Below are positions 48,971-56,906 of a stretch of DNA of 64,000 bases, in pieces (position 1 is the stretch's first letter; the number at the start of each line of letters is the position of its first letter). The notes beneath the pieces were generated by a model, which was given only the letters and a program-made list of their open reading frames with translations, had not been told where the DNA came from and ran no database searches. A program made the position numbers and the translations under genes. This stretch comes from Actinomycetota bacterium. GTDB lineage: Bacteria > Actinomycetota > Thermoleophilia > Solirubrobacterales > 70-9. Location: NCBI GenBank assembly GCA_018268695.1, contig JAFDWD010001121.1:1-64000 (forward strand), read 5' to 3'.

Positions 48971-50143
48971 TCAGCCGACGCCCCAGAGCTTCGCGAACCT
49001 TTCCGGGAAGTCGGGGTAGCCGGTCCAGCCTCTGCTGATGTCGAACGTGATGTCTTCCTTGGTCAAGAACTGGATCACGCCCAACCCTTCCGCCTGCGGG
49101 CCGGTGAGCTTCTGGCCACCCATGTCGCGGGCGGCCTGATCCAGCTGCGTCCAGACCTGGATGCCGACGTCGTAGGCGAGCGCGGCCGTCTCCTTACCTT
49201 CCTTGATGTACTGGAGGTTCACCGGGCTCGGCGCATAGCCGAGGGTTTCGACTTCGATGCCGGCGGCCGAGAGTGCAGCCGGCACCCCATTCTCGATTTC
49301 GTCCGCAGCGAACACGGCGACTTCGGTTTCCGGGTTCGCCTGTAGATCGGAGACGACGGCCGTGGGCGCCGTGTTGCCCATCGTCGAGGCCGGGATGCTG
49401 ACCGTGCGCAATTCGCATTCGGGGCAGAGCGCTGCGAATTCTTTGGCGAATTCTTCGGCGACCAGATTGATCACCGGGAGTTCCGGCACCGTGTAGATGA
49501 CCGTGTTGGCCTTCGGGTTCATCTTGCCGATCACGTAGTTGGCGAGCAGGCGCCCGTTCCGTTCGTCATCGGCTTTGCCGGACTGCACCGGTTCGAGTTC
49601 ATATTCTTCGCCTTCGACGATCCCGGAGACGACGACCGTCACTCCCTCTTCCCGCAATTCGGTCAATTGCTTGGACCAGAGTTCGACCGGGATCGCGCCG
49701 ACCAGGACCGCGTCCGGCTTCTTGGCGACGACGGTGTCGAGCGCGGCACCGACCGTGTTGGCCGCCGTGCCCGCCTTGATCCGCTCGACCTTCACGCCCA
49801 TCACCTGGGCCGCCGGCGCGAGCAACTCCCACTGCAGCGCGCTGAACGGGGTGCCGGTGTCGACGAAGTCGACGGTCGCGCCTTTCGGGACCTTCTTCAA
49901 AGCTTCGGTCACCGGGAACGCGCTCGGCTTGCTGATGTAGGGGGCTACTGCCTTTGCCGCTCCGGCGGCGGCGTCGCCTTCTCCGGAACCGGCCTCGGCG
50001 GTGGTCTTCGCGGTGGTTTCGGATTCCGTGCTCGGGCTGGAACCGGAACTCGAGCCGCCGCCTCCGCAGGCAGCCACCAGGACCACCAGCGCCACGGCCG
50101 CCAGGACGACCGGGCCGAGGGCTTTGAAGCTCACTCGTGACAT
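48971..50143 (-). CDS. Ribose-type ABC substrate-binding lipoprotein (copy 2)
   Basis: A 390-residue paralogue of the lipoprotein at 22214-23383: signal peptide, lipobox LVAAC with C26, Ser/Gly/Thr-rich tether, then VDFVDTGTPFSALQWELLAPAA and DTVVAKKPDAVLVGAIPVELWSKQL. Its operator 18-mer is identical to that of copy 1. No permease or ATPase is adjacent; the RbsA/RbsC-type genes 6-9 kb away carry the same operator. Two receptors feeding one transporter would widen the substrate range. Monocistronic, between a strong hairpin and its promoter. Confidence 0.88.
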   Translation of the reverse strand: MSRVSFKALGPVVLAAVALVVLVAACGGGGSSSGSSPSTESETTAKTTAEAGSGEGDAAAGAAKAVAPYISKPSAFPVTEALKKVPKGATVDFVDTGTPFSALQWELLAPAAQVMGVKVERIKAGTAANTVGAALDTVVAKKPDAVLVGAIPVELWSKQLTELREEGVTVVVSGIVEGEEYELEPVQSGKADDERNGRLLANYVIGKMNPKANTVIYTVPELPVINLVAEEFAKEFAALCPECELRTVSIPASTMGNTAPTAVVSDLQANPETEVAVFAADEIENGVPAALSAAGIEVETLGYAPSPVNLQYIKEGKETAALAYDVGIQVWTQLDQAARDMGGQKLTGPQAEGLGVIQFLTKEDITFDISRGWTGYPDFPERFAKLWGVG

Positions 50144-50223
50144 TTCTCTCCTCCGTCAGTGCGTTCGGATCGAGCGAGCCGATGGCTCCCTCTCTCATTC
50201 CCGTGGCGGAGTTTATACAATAC

Positions 50224-50241
50224 TGTCGATTTGTCCACACT
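50224..50241. promoter_or_regulatory. 18-mer operator-like element B2 before binding lipoprotein copy 2
   Basis: TGTCGATTTGTCCACACT, 81-98 nt upstream of the start at 50143, followed two bases later by TGCCG. Identical over 18 bases to the copy at 23456-23473. Confidence 0.7.
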
Positions 50242-50361
50242 GGTGCCGAATTTCTTTTCGGCGACGGGCGCAGCCCGGGAGTGGTCACCGGGAACCGGGG
50301 ATGGGCCAGCGCAGGCCGGCTGGTACCAGAAGGCGCCGCTCCGGAAATCCGGGCAGTCGAC

Positions 50362-51066
50362 CTAGGAGGCGATCAGTGCTTCGATGCGATCGAGTTGATC
50401 GCGGGCGGCGGCAATCGCCGTCTGAGGCGTGCTGGGCACGCTCTCCCCCTCGCCCAGCGAAAGGCCGGCCACGGCGATTTCGGCGATGCCTCGCCGCACC
50501 GCCTCGAGGTCCTCTCGCTCGCGATCGGGCCACCATGCGACCCAGTTGCACATGCCCAGGACGGTGAAGGTGGCGACCGCCTCGTCGACCGGGCGGAACT
50601 CGCCTCGCCTGATCCCCTCACGGATCAGCCCCGATACCTCGGCGACGATCTTGCGCCGCGTGCCCCGCCAGCGCTTGGAGATCGAGGACGGCAGCTCGGC
50701 TTCCACGGTGAGCAGTAGACGGAAGCGGTTTGGAGCCTCGACGACCGGGCCGAGCAATGCTTCGACGGCGCCGCGAAGCTGGGCCCTGGCGTCGGTGTCC
50801 TCGCTGGCCTTCATCTGTTTCAGCGCCAACTCACTGCTCACCACCAGGTCGCTGACCAGGCGGATCAGCATCTCCTCCTTGTTGGAGAAGTAGTGGTAGA
50901 GCGAGGACCTGCTGATCCCCAGCTCGGCGGCGATCTCCTGCAGGCTGGTCGCCGCGTACCCGCGCTCGGAGAAGAGCTGCGCCGCGCGTTCGAGGATCTC
51001 CGCTTCGACAAGATTGCGACGGAGTTCGCTGTTCTTGACCGGCTGGGCGGCGCGCTTCCCTGGCAT
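50362..51066 (-). CDS. TetR-family transcriptional regulator (copy 2)
   Basis: A 234-residue TetR protein: N-terminal HTH (ILERAAQLFSERGYAATSLQEIAAELGISRSSLYHYFSNKEEMLIRLV) and a C-terminal helical domain of the FadR/TetR_C type. It follows the extradiol dioxygenase gene by 50 nt and is probably the last gene of the salicylyl-CoA-like operon, so it may repress that operon through the C-type element at 56036-56058. It is also the nearest regulator to the B2 element and binding lipoprotein copy 2, so control of the B-type sites is an alternative. Confidence 0.9.
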   Translation of the reverse strand: MPGKRAAQPVKNSELRRNLVEAEILERAAQLFSERGYAATSLQEIAAELGISRSSLYHYFSNKEEMLIRLVSDLVVSSELALKQMKASEDTDARAQLRGAVEALLGPVVEAPNRFRLLLTVEAELPSSISKRWRGTRRKIVAEVSGLIREGIRRGEFRPVDEAVATFTVLGMCNWVAWWPDREREDLEAVRRGIAEIAVAGLSLGEGESVPSTPQTAIAAARDQLDRIEALIAS

Positions 51067-51116
51067 GGCGCGAAACTATCAGCTGTCCGCCGAGAAACCG
51101 ACGCCCGCGTCGATGC

Positions 51117-51989
51117 TCAAGTGATCTCCCAGAAGGTCCTCGGTGGCGGGTAGGGAGCGATGCTGTTGACGATCGACGGATCCTTGCCACGCCAGATCCG
51201 GTGCGGAGCCCCGGCCGGGACGGCCGCCATGTCGGCGGTCAGCTCGACCCGGTTGCCGCTCGGATCGCGCACGTAGAGGAAGAGATTCGAGCCCGGGCCA
51301 TGGCGACCGACTCCATATTCGGCGGTGGTGCCGGAGAAGGCGAGGCGATCGGCGAAACCGATCATCGCGGCAGCGTCGGCCAGCTGGTAGGCAATGTGGT
51401 GAAGGCCGTCGCTGCGGTTGCGGATGATCGCGAAGTCATGGTGCCGATCGCCGGCCCGCATCCAGGCACCGACGTTGCCTGGGCCCTCGACGTTGTGAAC
51501 GTCGCTGAGCCTTAGGCCGAGCGCCCGGTCGAGCGCCTCGACCGTTGCGTCGACGTCGCGGACCGCGATGTTCACGTGGTCGATATCGCGCGGTGAGTGA
51601 GCTGCCGCCGACTCCCAGCCGGCTACCCGCAGGTAGTGATCCTCCCCGATCCGGAGCACCAGCCTGACCACCTGTCCACCGGGCAGCGAAGCTGCCTCGG
51701 CCCGTTCGATCCCCGGGCCCAGGACGTCGACCGGTGCCGCCGGCAGTCCCGCTTCTCGCAGCCTCGCCGCCGCCGCCTCATACTCGTCGAGGTCGAAGCA
51801 GGCGTAGGCGACGTGGCGCAGGCCGGGTCCGCCCGCCTCCAGTACGAGGTCGAAACCCGTACGGCCACCGCAGGCGAGGTAATGCCGCCCGCCTTCGGTC
51901 TCGATCTCGCGCAGGCCGAGCACCTCGGTGTACCACTCGCGCGTCCGCCCGAGATCGTCTGCGCCGATGGCGAAATGATCCAGCCTCAT
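51117..51989 (-). CDS. Extradiol dioxygenase, VOC superfamily (copy 2)
   Basis: A 290-residue two-module VOC protein with an apparent iron triad H138 (DIDHVNIAV), H198 (GLHHIAYQL) and E249 (SGNRVELTAD), plus the VGRH230GPGSNLFLYVRDPSG segment typical of type I extradiol dioxygenases. The ATG overlaps the FAH hydrolase stop (ATGA, 51986-51989). In this operon it follows an aryl-CoA ligase and a flavin hydroxylase, so it probably opens the ring of a dihydroxylated product; the canonical salicylyl-CoA route would instead use a cupin-type gentisate dioxygenase. Confidence 0.9.
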   Translation of the reverse strand: MRLDHFAIGADDLGRTREWYTEVLGLREIETEGGRHYLACGGRTGFDLVLEAGGPGLRHVAYACFDLDEYEAAAARLREAGLPAAPVDVLGPGIERAEAASLPGGQVVRLVLRIGEDHYLRVAGWESAAAHSPRDIDHVNIAVRDVDATVEALDRALGLRLSDVHNVEGPGNVGAWMRAGDRHHDFAIIRNRSDGLHHIAYQLADAAAMIGFADRLAFSGTTAEYGVGRHGPGSNLFLYVRDPSGNRVELTADMAAVPAGAPHRIWRGKDPSIVNSIAPYPPPRTFWEIT

Positions 51990-52831
51990 CGGTCCACCCC
52001 TACACACTCGTTGCGCATCGTGCCAATCCCTTCGATCGTGCTCTCCACTACGTCGCCCGGTTCGAGATAACGGCGTGGGTCCCGGGTGGATCCGGTTCCC
52101 GACGGAGTTCCGGTGAAGATCAGGTCGCCGGGCAGGAGACGCACCGCGGCGGAGATCTCGCTGATCAGCCTGGCGACCGGGAAGATCAGGTCGGCGGTGG
52201 TGCCGTCCTGCATCGTCTCGCCACCGACGCGGCAGCTCAAGGCCAACGCGTCGGGGTCGGGGAACTCGTCCGGCGTGACGACGAGCGGACCGATCGGACC
52301 GAAGCCGGGGAGCGACTTGGCGACGCTGAGGTGGGGGAACGGCGGGCGGAACTGCATCCGTCGCTCGGAGATGTCCTGGCCGACGGTGAGGCCGGCGACG
52401 AAGTCCCATGCGTCCGCCTCCGCGACGGCAAGGCCTTCGCGACCGATCACGACCACCAGCTCAACCTCCCAGTCGGCGCGGTTCGTCGGCAGCTCGATCG
52501 GCGCGAACGGGCCAGAGATCGAGCTGGGGAACTTGGTGAACACCAGCGGCTGCTTGGGCGGCTCGACCGCGGCCTCGGCCGCGTGGTCTTTGTAGTTGAC
52601 GGCAAGCGCGAAGACCTGACGCGGGCTCGGTACGGGACAGGTGAGGTCGGCCTCGACGAGCGGCGAGCCGCCGGTCGGTCCGGCCCCGCCCGCCCAGTCG
52701 AGGAACTCGTCCCAGCGCCGGTAGAGCTCGGTTGGATCGGAGCCGAACCGACCTCCGGACGCCTGCTCGACATCGTGGTGGAGATTGCCGTCGACGAGGG
52801 CGGCCCGCCCCCGGACGCTAGCTACTCGCAT
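51986..52831 (-). CDS. Fumarylacetoacetate hydrolase family protein (copy 2)
   Basis: A 281-residue FAH-fold hydrolase: FALAVNYKDHAAEA, DWEVELVVVIGREGLAV, GLTVGQDISERRMQ and LLPGDLIFTGTPSGTG. The expected reaction is hydrolysis of an acylpyruvate-type ring-cleavage product (as fumarylpyruvate in gentisate pathways). Overlaps the CoA-ligase gene by 14 nt and the dioxygenase gene by 4 nt, so the four genes form a tight operon. Confidence 0.92.
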   Translation of the reverse strand: MRVASVRGRAALVDGNLHHDVEQASGGRFGSDPTELYRRWDEFLDWAGGAGPTGGSPLVEADLTCPVPSPRQVFALAVNYKDHAAEAAVEPPKQPLVFTKFPSSISGPFAPIELPTNRADWEVELVVVIGREGLAVAEADAWDFVAGLTVGQDISERRMQFRPPFPHLSVAKSLPGFGPIGPLVVTPDEFPDPDALALSCRVGGETMQDGTTADLIFPVARLISEISAAVRLLPGDLIFTGTPSGTGSTRDPRRYLEPGDVVESTIEGIGTMRNECVGVDR

Positions 52832-54464
52832 CGTTCCTCTCTTCCTTCAGTGCGCGCGCGACCCACTCCCTGAGCCGGGCCTTTTCGACCTTGCCGACCT
52901 GCGTGCGAGGGAGCGACTCGACGTACTCGACGCGCTCCGGCCATTTGTATTTCGCCAGGCCGATCTCGGCGAGCATCCCGGTCAGATCTGCCAGAGTCGG
53001 CGGTGCGTCGGACTCGCGCACCACCAGGTACGCGCAACCGCGCTCGCCGAGACGCGGGTCGGGCATCGCGACCAGCGCCGCCTCGCGCACCTGCGGGTGG
53101 CGCGCCAACGCCTCCTCGACCTCCTCGGCGTTGATCTTCTCGCCGCCACGATTGATCAGATCCTTGATCCGCCCACCGACGACGAGGCAGCGTCGACCGT
53201 CCAGCTCGCGGACGCTGATCACGTCGCCGGTCTTGTAGAAGCCGTCCTCGGTGAAGGCGATCGCGTTGCGCTCCGGCTCGCCCCAGTAGCCACGGATCGT
53301 GTAGGGCCCGCGCACCCACATTTCGCCGGTCTCCCCGGCGGGAAGCTCGTTGCCGTCGGCGTCGACGACGCGAACCTCGTCCTCGGCGGAAAGCGGATAG
53401 CCCACGGTCTCCCGCCGCATCTCGCGCGAATCGGTGAGCGCCATCGCGGCACACAGCCCCTCGCCCATGCCGAACTGCTGGACCACCGGCACACCCATGC
53501 CCTCGAGTCGATCGAAGAGCTCCGGCGGCACCACCGCCGCCGAGAGCGACAGGCGGCGCAGCCCGCCGAGCATCTCGCGAAAGTCGTCGCGCTCGAGCAG
53601 CCAGGAGACGATGCCCGGGACGAGGACGATGCTCTCGGCGCGCTCCCGGGTCAGGAAGGGGATGAATTCGTCAGGGTCGGCGCCGCAGAGAAGGAGCGTG
53701 GCACCGACCGAGTGCCCGGCGTGCAGGGCCGAGTGGACGCCGGCGTTGTGGATGATCGGGATCACGTGCGCGACCCTCTCCCCGGGCAGGATCGGGAAGC
53801 GCTGCGCGGTGGCCAGCGCGTTGTACCAGGACTCGGCGTGGAGCCTGGGAATCGCCTTCGGCGTCGCCGTGGTCCCACCGGAGAGCTGCAGGATCGCCAG
53901 GTCGTCCGGGCCGAAGCGCTCGCGCGCCTCCTCGAGCGTGGCCGACGACGGATCCGCCGCCGCGAGATCGGCGAGCCGCGCGTCGCCGGCCCCGCCGTCC
54001 TCACCGATCGTCAGCAGGAAGTCGAGCCGCGGCGCCCGCGAACGGACGTCCTCGGCGAGCTCCAGCACGGCGCCGTCGCGGGTCTCGGCGTCGACCAGGT
54101 GCGCACGGGCGCCGGTCGACTCGGCCAGGGCGTCGATCTCATGGCGCCCGTGGACCGGCAGCGCACAGACGGGCACGATGCCTGCCTTCAGGCACCCGTA
54201 CCAGGCCTCGACGGTCGCGACGTTGTTGATCGTCTGGAACAGCATCCGGTCACCGGGCTCCAGACCCAGCTCGATCAGGCCCGTGGCTACCGCGGCGGCG
54301 CGGTGATCAAGCTCGGCGAAGGTGAGGCTTCGCACCGGGTCGACGACGGCGGGTACGTCTCCGGCGTCGGCCGCGATCGCGGCAAGCTCCTCGCCGATCG
54401 TCCGATCGGCCCAGAGACCGCTCTCCCGGTATCGACCGATCAACTGGGCAGGAAAGTGGCTCAC
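52818..54464 (-). CDS. Aryl acid-AMP/CoA ligase (EntE/salicylyl-CoA synthetase-like)
   Basis: A 548-residue adenylate-forming enzyme closest in motif detail to 2,3-dihydroxybenzoate- and salicylate-activating ligases: LSGGTTATPKAIPRLH (P-loop), VVQQFGMGEGLCAAM, RGPYTIRGYWGEPERNAIAF, FYKTGD, VVGGRIKDLINRGGEKINAEEVEEAL, and the C-terminal lysine in RTQVGKVEKARLREW. It should form an aryl-AMP and then aryl-CoA. The GTG at 54464 overlaps the monooxygenase stop (GTGA); the much longer upstream frame is that gene's shadow. The pairing resembles the salicylyl-CoA route described in Streptomyces (SdgA/SdgC type). Confidence 0.9.
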   Translation of the reverse strand: MSHFPAQLIGRYRESGLWADRTIGEELAAIAADAGDVPAVVDPVRSLTFAELDHRAAAVATGLIELGLEPGDRMLFQTINNVATVEAWYGCLKAGIVPVCALPVHGRHEIDALAESTGARAHLVDAETRDGAVLELAEDVRSRAPRLDFLLTIGEDGGAGDARLADLAAADPSSATLEEARERFGPDDLAILQLSGGTTATPKAIPRLHAESWYNALATAQRFPILPGERVAHVIPIIHNAGVHSALHAGHSVGATLLLCGADPDEFIPFLTRERAESIVLVPGIVSWLLERDDFREMLGGLRRLSLSAAVVPPELFDRLEGMGVPVVQQFGMGEGLCAAMALTDSREMRRETVGYPLSAEDEVRVVDADGNELPAGETGEMWVRGPYTIRGYWGEPERNAIAFTEDGFYKTGDVISVRELDGRRCLVVGGRIKDLINRGGEKINAEEVEEALARHPQVREAALVAMPDPRLGERGCAYLVVRESDAPPTLADLTGMLAEIGLAKYKWPERVEYVESLPRTQVGKVEKARLREWVARALKEERNDASS

Positions 54465-55993
54465 CGGTCCTCCACCATCACGTAATCGGCGCGCCCCGCC
54501 GCGATCGCGGTCGCGGCGTCGTCGAGCAGGTCGGCCGGGACCGCGACGGCGACCGGGCCCTCGGTCAGCGACCGCAGCTCCTCGGCGACGTCGAAGCGAT
54601 CGAGGAGCGAGCGTCGCCCGGAGGCGCCGGTGAGCAGCACGCCGCGCCTCAGGCCTCCGTCGAGGCCGCGGACGACCGCAAGCGAATCGTCCGACCACGG
54701 CGCGACGCCGTCGCAGGGGGCCTCGACGAAGCTGTCGCCGATGCAGGCCGGATCGACGACCCGCCCGGCAAGCATGTCGCGTAGGTGGGCGCCCGCGACC
54801 GCGGCAGGCGTCCCGTTCGTGTCCACCCCGGCGATGACCCGGTCGCGGTGACCGTGCTCGACCGCCGCCTCGACGATCTCCGGGTTCGAACGGCTGAGGC
54901 GCTCGAGCCCGACGCTGCCGGTGCGGGTGAAGTAGCTGAACAGAAGGACCGGCAAGGGCAGGTCGTAGCGATGCGCGATCGTCCGCCACCACGTCTGCGA
55001 GCGAAAGGCGCGCCATTGGAGATGCTCGACCGCGGGCCGCCGCTCGGCTTCGTAGGCGGCAAAGGCGGACTCGAGCGAACCCTCCCCGATCAGCGCGAGA
55101 CTGAGGACGATCGCGTCCTCCATCGCCATCCGGGTACCCGAGCCGACGGTGTAGTGGGCGGTGTGCGCGGCGTCCCCGAGGAGGACGATGTTGCCGTCGC
55201 TCCAGCGATCGCAGGTGACGAGGCGGAAGCTGCTCCAGCGCGACCGGTTTCCGAGCAGGCGGCGGGTACCGAGCAGGGGCGCGAACAGCTCCGAGAGATA
55301 GGTGAGCGACTCCTCGTCGCTGCCCGAGTTCCCTTCGCCCTGGTTTTCGGCCAGCCCCGCGGCGTCCAGGGCCCCGGGCACGGTGTCGACCTGAAACGTG
55401 CAGCGTCCGCCCCCGTAGGGCATCACGTGCCCACAGTAGATGCCGTTCTCGTCGCGACGCAGGAAGAGCGTCATCGCGTCGAGGTCGATTTCCGCCCCGC
55501 ACCACATGTAAGGGATCGGCACCGTTTCGACCGAGGCCCCGAGCCGGGCGGCGAGAGCATCGCGGCCGTGGCTGCCGACCCCGTCGGCAAGGACGACGAC
55601 GTCAGCGCCGGCGGCGACCTCCTCGATCGACGCCTCCGAGCCGGCCTGAATGCGGGCGCCCGCCTCGGCGGCGAGATCCTGCAGGGTGCGGAGCAGCCCG
55701 CTGCGCTCGATCCCCGAGGCGCCCCGATCCTCGATGCTGGCCGAATCGTTCTCACGTCGCATCGTCCACCGTCGCAGGGGATGGCAGAGCGGCTCGATCC
55801 GCGCCGCCGCATCGGGATCATGCTCGGCGAGGCGCTTCAGCGCCTGACCGGCGAGCGCGACGCCGAAGCCGTAGGTGGCGGCCGGATCGAGCCGCTCGTG
55901 AAGCGTCACCTCGAAGCCGCCACGGGCAAGCAGCCTGGCGGTCAACAGACCTGCCGGCCCCCCACCGATGATGGCTGCGCGCTTCGACGACAC
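54461..55993 (-). CDS. FAD monooxygenase related to salicylyl-CoA/anthraniloyl-CoA hydroxylases
   Basis: A 510-residue aromatic hydroxylase. AAIIGGGPAGLLTARLLARGG, ATYGFGVALAGQALKRL and GDAAHTAHYTVGSGTRMAMEDA match the flavoprotein half of salicylyl-CoA 5-hydroxylase / anthraniloyl-CoA monooxygenase. The C-terminal about 120 residues replace the roughly 380-residue OYE half found in the fused members; only the last AAGRADYVMVEDR faintly recalls an OYE end. The GTG start is 6 nt after a TAATTT -10 box, so leaderless translation is likely. First gene of the ligase-FAH-dioxygenase operon. Confidence 0.88.
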   Translation of the reverse strand: MSSKRAAIIGGGPAGLLTARLLARGGFEVTLHERLDPAATYGFGVALAGQALKRLAEHDPDAAARIEPLCHPLRRWTMRRENDSASIEDRGASGIERSGLLRTLQDLAAEAGARIQAGSEASIEEVAAGADVVVLADGVGSHGRDALAARLGASVETVPIPYMWCGAEIDLDAMTLFLRRDENGIYCGHVMPYGGGRCTFQVDTVPGALDAAGLAENQGEGNSGSDEESLTYLSELFAPLLGTRRLLGNRSRWSSFRLVTCDRWSDGNIVLLGDAAHTAHYTVGSGTRMAMEDAIVLSLALIGEGSLESAFAAYEAERRPAVEHLQWRAFRSQTWWRTIAHRYDLPLPVLLFSYFTRTGSVGLERLSRSNPEIVEAAVEHGHRDRVIAGVDTNGTPAAVAGAHLRDMLAGRVVDPACIGDSFVEAPCDGVAPWSDDSLAVVRGLDGGLRRGVLLTGASGRRSLLDRFDVAEELRSLTEGPVAVAVPADLLDDAATAIAAGRADYVMVEDR

Positions 55994-55999
55994 GCCGCC

Positions 56000-56028
56000 A
56001 AATTAACCATGGTCGGGCGCCATGTCAA
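56000..56028 (-). promoter_or_regulatory. Promoter of the salicylyl-CoA-like operon
   Basis: Minus-strand -35 TTGACA (56028-56023), 17-nt spacer, -10 TAATTT (56005-56000), then GGCGGC and the GTG start. No ribosome-binding site, indicating a leaderless transcript. Confidence 0.65.
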
Positions 56029-56035
56029 CAGTGCT

Positions 56036-56058
56036 GTCGTAAATTCGACGTAATTGTC
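56036..56058. promoter_or_regulatory. C-type element 2 (GTC - AAATTCGACGT - TGTC)
   Basis: Same words and spacing as 24626-24648, just upstream of the -35 box. Candidate operator of the TetR encoded at the end of this operon. Confidence 0.5.
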
Positions 56059-56095
56059 TCACGTTCGTCCGGTCCTCCCCGACCGGAGCCACGTC

Positions 56096-56857
56096 TCAAA
56101 GTCGCAGCAGGCCTCCGTCGACCACCAGCGATTGGCCGGTGATCCAACCCGCGTCCTCGGTGGCGAGAAAGGAGACCGCCCCCTCGATGTCGGATGGCGT
56201 CGCCTGGCGCTTGATCGCCTGCGTCTCGGCTACGTGCTCGAAGACGGTGTCGACGCCTCCGAAGGCTCGTTCCAGGTTCGGCGTGCGGGTGAGCCCCGGA
56301 AGGACCGCGTTGACGGTGATCCCGTCGTTGCCCAGGTCGGTAGCGAGTCCCCGCGTCAGTCCGATGACCCCACCTTTGGCGGCGATGTAGTGGACGAAAC
56401 CGGGGGTGAGGAGACCGAACGTGTCAGATGAGATGTTGATGATCCGACCGAAGCCGTTCCCGGCCATCGCGGGGGCGAACGCCTTGCAGGTGAGAAACAT
56501 CGAGTCGAGGTTGACGCCCATCAGCTGCCGCCAGGTCCCGAAGTCGAGCTCTCCCCAGCTGATGTTCCGCGCCGCCCCGGCGTTGTTGACGAGGATGTCG
56601 CAACGTCCGAACCGCTCCAGCACCCTCTCGCCGAGGCCGGCCACCCCCGCCTCCGAGCTGACGTCGCACCGCTCCGCCGCCGCCTCGCCGCCGTTCCGCT
56701 CGATCGCCGCGACCGCCTCGTCCGCGTCGTCGACATCGACTGCAACCACCATCGCCCCGTCGCTCGCCAACCGCTCGGCGAAGGCCCGGCCGAGCCCGGT
56801 AGCTGCTCCGGTCACGACGGCGATCCGGCCCTTGTGGGCCGCCTCGAAACCACTCAT
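56096..56857 (-). CDS. Short-chain dehydrogenase/reductase (copy 3)
   Basis: A 253-residue SDR, paralogue of 38090-38848: TGAATGLGRAFAERLASDGA, ILVNNAG, and S/Y/K catalytic residues in NISSDTFGLLTPGFVHYIAAKGG. AGGAG before the ATG. It follows the BBE oxidase gene by 49 nt and lies 102 nt before the next operon's start; it is likely the last gene of a minus-strand operon starting at 59210. An alcohol/ketone of a degradation intermediate is the probable substrate. Confidence 0.88.
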   Translation of the reverse strand: MSGFEAAHKGRIAVVTGAATGLGRAFAERLASDGAMVVAVDVDDADEAVAAIERNGGEAAAERCDVSSEAGVAGLGERVLERFGRCDILVNNAGAARNISWGELDFGTWRQLMGVNLDSMFLTCKAFAPAMAGNGFGRIINISSDTFGLLTPGFVHYIAAKGGVIGLTRGLATDLGNDGITVNAVLPGLTRTPNLERAFGGVDTVFEHVAETQAIKRQATPSDIEGAVSFLATEDAGWITGQSLVVDGGLLRL

Positions 56858-56906
56858 TCGATCCTCCTTTGACTTCTGGTTTCACACCTTGCGGTCGGGC
56901 GGCGAT

